Assembly (NCBI GenBank): GCA_903921835.1
Contig: CAIXRL010000663.1
Span: 1-5,055 of the forward strand
Reading direction: 5' to 3'
Origin: Candidatus Eiseniibacteriota bacterium
GTDB lineage: Bacteria > Eisenbacteria > RBG-16-71-46
DNA: 5,055 nt
Shown here one piece after another: positions 1-5,055 of this stretch; position 1 is the stretch's first letter, and every line of letters begins with the position of its first letter. The notes beneath the pieces are model-generated. The model was given only the letters and a program-made list of their open reading frames with translations. It did not search any database and was not told where the DNA came from. A program made the position numbers and the translations under genes.

Positions 1-1
1 G

Positions 2-121
2 GAAGTCGCCGATGCGATGCCGGACGACGCGTCGCTCGTGGCATGCCTGAAGGCGGCGCTGACCGAACTCGCGCGCCCGCTCATCCAGCGCGGCGAGCGC
101 ATGGCGAGGTGCACCACGTGA
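2..121 (+). CDS. C-terminal end of an unrecognised protein (partial, 5' end outside window)
   Basis: An open frame enters from the left edge and ends at a TGA at 119-121, giving 39 residues that begin EVADAMPDD and end GERMARCTT. No start codon is needed because the gene begins outside the window. About 34 of the 39 codons end in G or C, as expected for a real gene in this genome. The predicted tail is alanine- and leucine-rich and looks helical (LKAALTELARPLIQRGERM). I do not recognise the family and assign no function. The gene is convergent with hutI, whose stop lies about 100 bases away, so it is unlikely to belong to the hut transcription unit. The alternative is a chance open frame, since GC-rich DNA has few stops. 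The composition and the clean stop before a non-coding gap favour a real 3' end. Confidence 0.5.
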   Translation, partial: EVADAMPDDASLVACLKAALTELARPLIQRGERMARCTT

Positions 122-145
122 GGACGGAGAGGCCGCGCTTCGGGC

Positions 146-163
146 ACCGTGCGCACGCGCGGT
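146..163 (+). terminator. Possible hairpin after the plus-strand gene
   Basis: ACCGTGC (146-152) can pair with GCGCGGT (157-163), giving a 7-bp stem with one G-T wobble and a GCAC loop, about 25 bases after the stop at 121. No T tract follows, so it does not meet the usual rule for an intrinsic terminator. Its position between converging genes is the main reason to list it. In DNA this GC-rich, such stems often arise by chance. Confidence 0.2.
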
Positions 164-194
164 CTCGTCCGGGCGCGCGGCGACGCCCGTCCGC

Positions 195-214
195 GGCCGG
201 ATGCGACCCCGGCC
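195..214 (-). terminator. Possible terminator hairpin after hutI
   Basis: GGCCGG (195-200) and CCGGCC (209-214) form a perfect 6-bp all-GC stem with an 8-base loop, starting 10 bases beyond the hutI stop codon. A second stem, CGGGCG (170-175) with CGCCCG (184-189), lies just after it. Neither is followed by a run of T on the minus strand, so a Rho-independent terminator of the classic type is not supported. Both stems are nearly symmetric and could act in either direction between the converging genes. The position is suggestive and the sequence evidence is weak. Confidence 0.3.
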
Positions 215-224
215 TGCCGTCCCG

Positions 225-1516
225 CTACGGCCACACCCTCCGCTCCACCGCGGGCAGCGCCAAATCCGCGCCGCGCATGAAGACCGTGTCGGGGCGCACG
301 GCGGGCATCCAGTAGGGCAGTTCCTCGAGCGTCTCGCACTCCCACATCACCGCGTCGCCCCACGCGCCGGGCGTCAGGTGGCCGACCTCGGCCTCGGCGC
401 CGAGCGCCTTCGCCCCGTTCCATGTCACCGCCAGCAGCAGTTCACTCGCGGTGAAGCCGCACAGGCGCGCCGCCAGCGCGGCGCATTCCATGAGCGACTG
501 CGCGGGCGCGGTGCCGGGATTGAAGTCGGTGGCGATGGCGAAGCGCGCGCCGCTCGCGCGCACCAGCGCGGCCTCGGGCAGCCGCTGGCGCAGGGTGAGC
601 GCGGCCGCGGGCAGCAGCACGCCCACCACGCCCGCCTCTCCCAGCGCACGCCAGTCCTCCGCGGTGGCGCTCTCGAGGTGATCGGCGCTGCGCGCGTGCA
701 GCTCGGCGGCCAGCTTCGCGCCGCCGAAATGCGCCATCTGCTCGGCGTGCAGCTTGACCGGGAAGCCCAGCTCCACCGCGCGCGTGAGCACGGCGCGGCA
801 CTCCTCGACCGTGAACGCGACCGGGTCGCAGAACACGTCCACGGCGCTCGCCATGCCGCGGCGGTGGATCTCGGTCAGCGTCGTCGTGCGCACCTCCTCG
901 ACGTAGGCCTCGCGCTTCCCCTCGAACTCCGCGGGCAGCGCGTGCAGCAGCAGCGCCGTGCGGTGCACGCGCACGGGCACGCGGATCGCGGCGCCCGACA
1001 TCAGCTCGAGCAGCCGGATCTCGCGCTTCGGCGCCAGTCCGTAGCCGCTCTTGACCTCGACCGTGGTGCAGCCGTTGGCACGCCAGCGCTCCAGCCGGTT
1101 GGCGAGCGTCTTCTCCAGGATCTCGTCCTTCACCGCCGACGTCGCGTTCACCGTGGACTGGATGCCGCCGCCCGAGGCCGCGATGGCAGCGTACGACTCG
1201 CCCGCCAGCTTGCGCTGGAACTCGGCCGCGCGGTTTCCGCCGAAAATCATGTGCGTGTGGCAGTCTACGAGCCCCGGCGTCACGAGCTTCCCGCCCGCGT
1301 TCAGCGGACGCGCGTCGGGATGACGGCGTGAAAGCTCCGCGGCGGGTCCCACCTCGAGCACGCGGCCGTCGCGAAACACGACCCCGCCCTTGGGAAAGCG
1401 CAGGATCTCGCGCCCCTCCGCATCGGGGGTCACCACCTCGGAGGTGTTGTGCAGGATCAGGTAGGCCGTGCGGCCGGCAACGGGCTTGCCCGATGGATCG
1501 TTCGCGGACCAGCTAC

Positions 1517-1520
<4 letters not shown>
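225..1520 (-). CDS. hutI: Imidazolonepropionase (imidazolone-5-propionate hydrolase)
   Basis: The 431-residue product hydrolyses 4-imidazolone-5-propanoate to N-formimidoyl-L-glutamate, the third step of histidine degradation, in the cytoplasm. It belongs to the metal-dependent amidohydrolase superfamily. Visible motifs in order are: the beta-sandwich N-terminal part; TPGLVDCHTH with metal ligands H88 and H90; FGGNRAAEF with substrate-binding R97; GGGIQSTV; EVKSGYG with Y160; H193; KLHAEQ with ligand H258; SADHLES with H281; and ATDFNPGTAP with ligand D332. All are intact. The chosen ATG overlaps the hutU stop by four bases (ATGA), and no good ATG/GTG/TTG start lies shortly downstream. This gives an N-terminal segment somewhat longer than the usual protein of about 400-420 residues. 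The same frame stays open upstream of the ATG, but that part lies inside hutU and is not HutI-like. Oddities are RTALLLH where many homologues have a T-F-x-G-A-H pattern, and TWNGAKALG where T-V-N-A-A is common. The family assignment is firm. Confidence 0.96.
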
Positions 1521-3186
<1,666 letters not shown>

Positions 3187-3190
<4 letters not shown>

Positions 3191-4704
3191 GACTCGAGCA
3201 CCTCTTCGGCGAGCTTGATCGGGGCGCTGGAGAGCACCCAGCGCGCCACGTCCTCGCACGGCCCCGCGAGCGGGCGGTCACCCTCGGGCGCGCCGGCCAC
3301 GCGGCGGATGGCGCCGTAGAGGCGCTCGCAGCCCTCGCCCGCCATGAGCGGGCGGCGAAACTCCAGGCCGCGGCAGGCGCACAACAGCTCCATGGCGACG
3401 ACGCGCGCGGCGTTGTCCACCACCTGCCGCGCGTGGCGCGCACCGATGGGGGCCATGCTCACGTGATCCTCGATGCCGGCGCCGGTCGGGATCGAATCCA
3501 CGCTCGCCGGGTGCGCGAGCGTCTTGTTCTCCGACACGAGCGCGGCGCACACGTACTGGGCCAGCATGTAGCCCGACTCCAGGCCCGCGTTGGCCGCCAG
3601 CACCGCCGGCAATTCGGACACGCGCGCGTCCAGCAGCCGGTCCACGCGCCGCTCGGAGAGCGAGGCGATCTCGGCCACCGCGATCTTGAGGTAGTCCGCA
3701 GCGAGCGCGACCGGCTCGGCGTGGAACAGCCCCGCGGACACGGTCTCGTCGCTGAGCGCGAACACGACCGGGTTGTCGTTGACCGAGTTCAGCTCCACCT
3801 CGAGCTGGCGCTCCACGTGCACGAGCGCGTCCCACACGGCGCCCATGACGTTGGGCACGCAGCGCAGGCTGTAGGCGTCCTGCACGCGACCGCAGTCCTT
3901 GTGCGAGGCGACCAGCGCGCTCCCCGCGGAGTACGCGCGCAGGCGGCGGGCCGTCTCGAGCGCTCCCGGGTAGGGGCGCAGCGCCTGGACGTCCTCGCGC
4001 GCGGGCTGGAAGCTGCCCAGCAGCACCTCGGTGCTGAGCGCGGCCGCGGCGACCGCCGCCTCCCACAGGCGTTCCGCGTCGGCGCACGCCAGCGCCGCGT
4101 ACGCGGTGGAGAACTGCGTACCGTTGATGAGCGCCAGCCCCTCCTTGGCCGCCAGCGTGAGCGGCTGCAGGCCGGCGCCGCGCAGCGCGAGTCCCGCGGG
4201 CATGCGCTGGTCGGCGAGCCAGGCCTCGCCCTCGCCCATCATCACGGCGGCCAGGTGCGCCAGCGGCGCGAGGTCGCCCGATGCGCCCACGGAGCCCTGC
4301 GTCGGCACGACCGGCGTGACGCGGCGCTCCAGCATCGCGAGCAGCATCTCGATCACCTCGGGCCGCACGCCGGAGTTGCCGTGCGCGAGCGACGCGGCGC
4401 GCAGGAGCAGCATCGCGCGCACGACCTCGCGCGGCGCCGCGGGCCCCACTCCCGCGCAATGCGAGCGGACCAGGTTCACCTGCAACTGCTGCGTGTCCTC
4501 CACCGAGATGCGGCGGTCCTTGAGCTCGCCGAAGCCGGTCGTGATCCCGTAGATGACGCGGCCCTCGGCCACCGCGCGGTCCACGAGCGCGCGGCTCGCG
4601 CGCACGCGCTCGCGCGCGCCGGCCGCCAGGTCAACGCGCGCCTCGCCGCGCGCCACCTCCAACACGTCGTCGAGCGTCAGCCTCGTCTCGCCCAGCCGGA
4701 TCAC
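3187..4704 (-). CDS. hutH: Histidine ammonia-lyase (histidase)
   Basis: The 505-residue product removes ammonia from L-histidine to give trans-urocanate, the entry step of the hut pathway. It belongs to the aromatic amino acid lyase family, whose MIO cofactor forms autocatalytically from Ala-Ser-Gly; here this is A141-S142-G143 in GSVGASGDLAPLAH. Counterparts of known Pseudomonas putida active-site residues are present: Y52 (YGITTGFG), H82, N194 (LINGTQ), Q275, Y278 and R281 (RVQDAYSLR), F327 (LFHAEP) and E412 (EDHVSM). The Ser-His pair S81-H82 is the selectivity pair of histidine lyases, unlike the Phe-Leu or His-Leu pairs of phenylalanine and tyrosine lyases. The start is GTG, preceded by GGGAGG and overlapping the upstream helicase stop as GTGA; the product begins MIRLGETRLTLDDV as the family does. 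Unusual points are L326 where family members carry an invariant-looking Asn before Phe-His, and TGAGIED in place of the common T-S-A-N-Q-E-D type block. The length is normal. Confidence 0.97.
3201..3207 (-). promoter_or_regulatory. Ribosome binding site of hutU
   Basis: On the minus strand GAAGAGG, with an AGAGG core, ends 10 bases before the hutU ATG and lies within the last codons of hutH. Together with the ATGA overlap at 3187-3190 it decides the hutU start at 3190 over the more upstream in-frame ATG at 3259. Confidence 0.55.
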
Positions 4705-5055
4705 GCGTCCTCCCGTGGTCGCACGTCGGTGTTCAGGAAGCGCGCGGCCGCCTCGGCGAGACCTCGCGCATCGCGCCAGAGCTCTGGCGGCACGGGCAGG
4801 GCCGCGAGGAACGGCGCACGGTACGAGGCCGTCGCGAGCCGGGGATCACAGACCACCAGCACGCCACGGTCGTCCGAGCGCCGGATGAGCCGCCCGACGC
4901 CCTGCCGAAAGCGCACAACGGCTTCGGGCAGTGCATCGGTGCGGAACGCATCCTGTCCGCGAGCGCGCAACCGCTCCGCCCGCGCCTCGACGAGCGGATC
5001 GTCCGGCACGGCAAAGGGCAGCTTCGCGACCACGAGCATCTCCAGCGTCTCGCCC
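4701..5055 (-). CDS. DinG-family ATP-dependent DNA helicase, C-terminal part (5' end outside window)
   Basis: Only the last 117 residues are in the window. The frame runs in from the right edge (GETLEMLVV...) without a break, so the Met at 5039 is internal, not the start. The fragment carries two signatures of the C-terminal helicase domain of DinG/XPD-type superfamily 2 helicases: the KLPFAVPDDPLVEAR segment, and motif VI QGVGRLIR (4881-4904), whose arginines contact ATP, followed by SDDRGVLVVCDPRL. DinG-type enzymes unwind DNA 5' to 3', often carry an iron-sulphur cluster, and resolve D-loops, R-loops and similar structures. The iron-sulphur cysteines, Walker A motif and any N-terminal exonuclease domain (as in DnaQ-DinG fusions) would lie outside the window. 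The gene ends soon after the helicase fold, and its TGA overlaps the hutH GTG by four bases. The family call is good; which DinG subgroup cannot be told, so no symbol is given. Confidence 0.85.
   Translation of the reverse strand, partial: GETLEMLVVAKLPFAVPDDPLVEARAERLRARGQDAFRTDALPEAVVRFRQGVGRLIRRSDDRGVLVVCDPRLATASYRAPFLAALPVPPELWRDARGLAEAAARFLNTDVRPREDA
4709..4714 (-). promoter_or_regulatory. Ribosome binding site of hutH
   Basis: On the minus strand GGGAGG lies 4 bases before the hutH GTG and within the last codons of the helicase gene. It is the strongest Shine-Dalgarno match in the window, though the spacing is short. It supports the GTG at 4704 as the start, and suggests hutH can recruit ribosomes itself as well as by coupling at the GTGA overlap (4701-4704). 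Confidence 0.6.

Noticed and set aside
201..1331. Plus-strand open frame of 376 codons opposite hutI
   Set aside because: Antisense to a secure imidazolonepropionase, with an Arg/Gly/Ala/His-rich product typical of a shadow frame and no recognisable domain.
3191..3259. Extending hutU upstream to the ATG at 3259
   Set aside because: The added 23 residues are Arg/Gly-rich and lie inside hutH. The ATG at 3190 has a better ribosome site, the ATGA overlap and the normal family N-terminus.
3278..4459. Minus-strand open frame of 393 codons inside hutH
   Set aside because: Shadow frame with an extreme Arg/Ala/Gly content and no domain; the hutH frame has all the expected motifs.
4585..4622. CG-rich low-complexity run (repeated gcgcgc) as a possible repeat or regulatory element
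   Set aside because: It encodes normal HutH residues near positions 28-40 (Arg/Ala/Val-rich helix) and reflects codon bias rather than a separate element.

Overview
The window is a very GC-rich stretch of bacterial DNA (about 70% G+C or more by eye, with G/C at most third codon positions). It is almost entirely coding. Four genes on the minus strand form a tight, overlapping series, and the last codons of a convergent plus-strand gene lie at the left edge. The protein sequences suggest a high-GC bacterium that is not a typical gamma-proteobacterium: the urocanase has the KGW-QEAALRML N-terminal style and the WLGYGER active-site block, which I associate with actinobacterial and related urocanases. 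Gemmatimonadota, Myxococcota or a similar high-GC soil lineage would fit. No marker here settles this, so taxonomy is a weak inference.

Layout in minus-strand transcription order (right to left): the C-terminal 117 residues of a DinG-type superfamily 2 DNA helicase (4701-5055, running off the window); hutH, histidine ammonia-lyase (3187-4704, GTG start); hutU, urocanate hydratase (1517-3190); hutI, imidazolonepropionase (225-1520). Each junction is a 4-base stop/start overlap: GTGA between the helicase and hutH, ATGA between hutH and hutU, and ATGA between hutU and hutI. This suggests one polycistronic message with translational coupling. After hutI there is a gap of about 100 bases containing GC-rich hairpins. 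Beyond it is the 3' end of an unrecognised plus-strand gene (2-121).

Together hutH, hutU and hutI encode the first three steps of histidine degradation: L-histidine to urocanate, urocanate to 4-imidazolone-5-propanoate, and that to N-formimidoyl-L-glutamate. All three proteins are full length and keep their catalytic motifs. The last step (HutG, or HutF plus a formylglutamate deformylase, or a formiminotransferase) is not in the window. No hut regulator, transporter or promoter for the series can be seen; the promoter must lie upstream of or inside the helicase gene, mostly beyond the right edge.

I find no undescribed system here. It is an ordinary hut catabolic cluster. The points worth a second look are the overlap of hutH with a DNA helicase gene, unusual residues beside conserved active-site positions in HutH, and smaller departures from consensus in HutI. 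No stretch longer than 300 bases lacks a gene.
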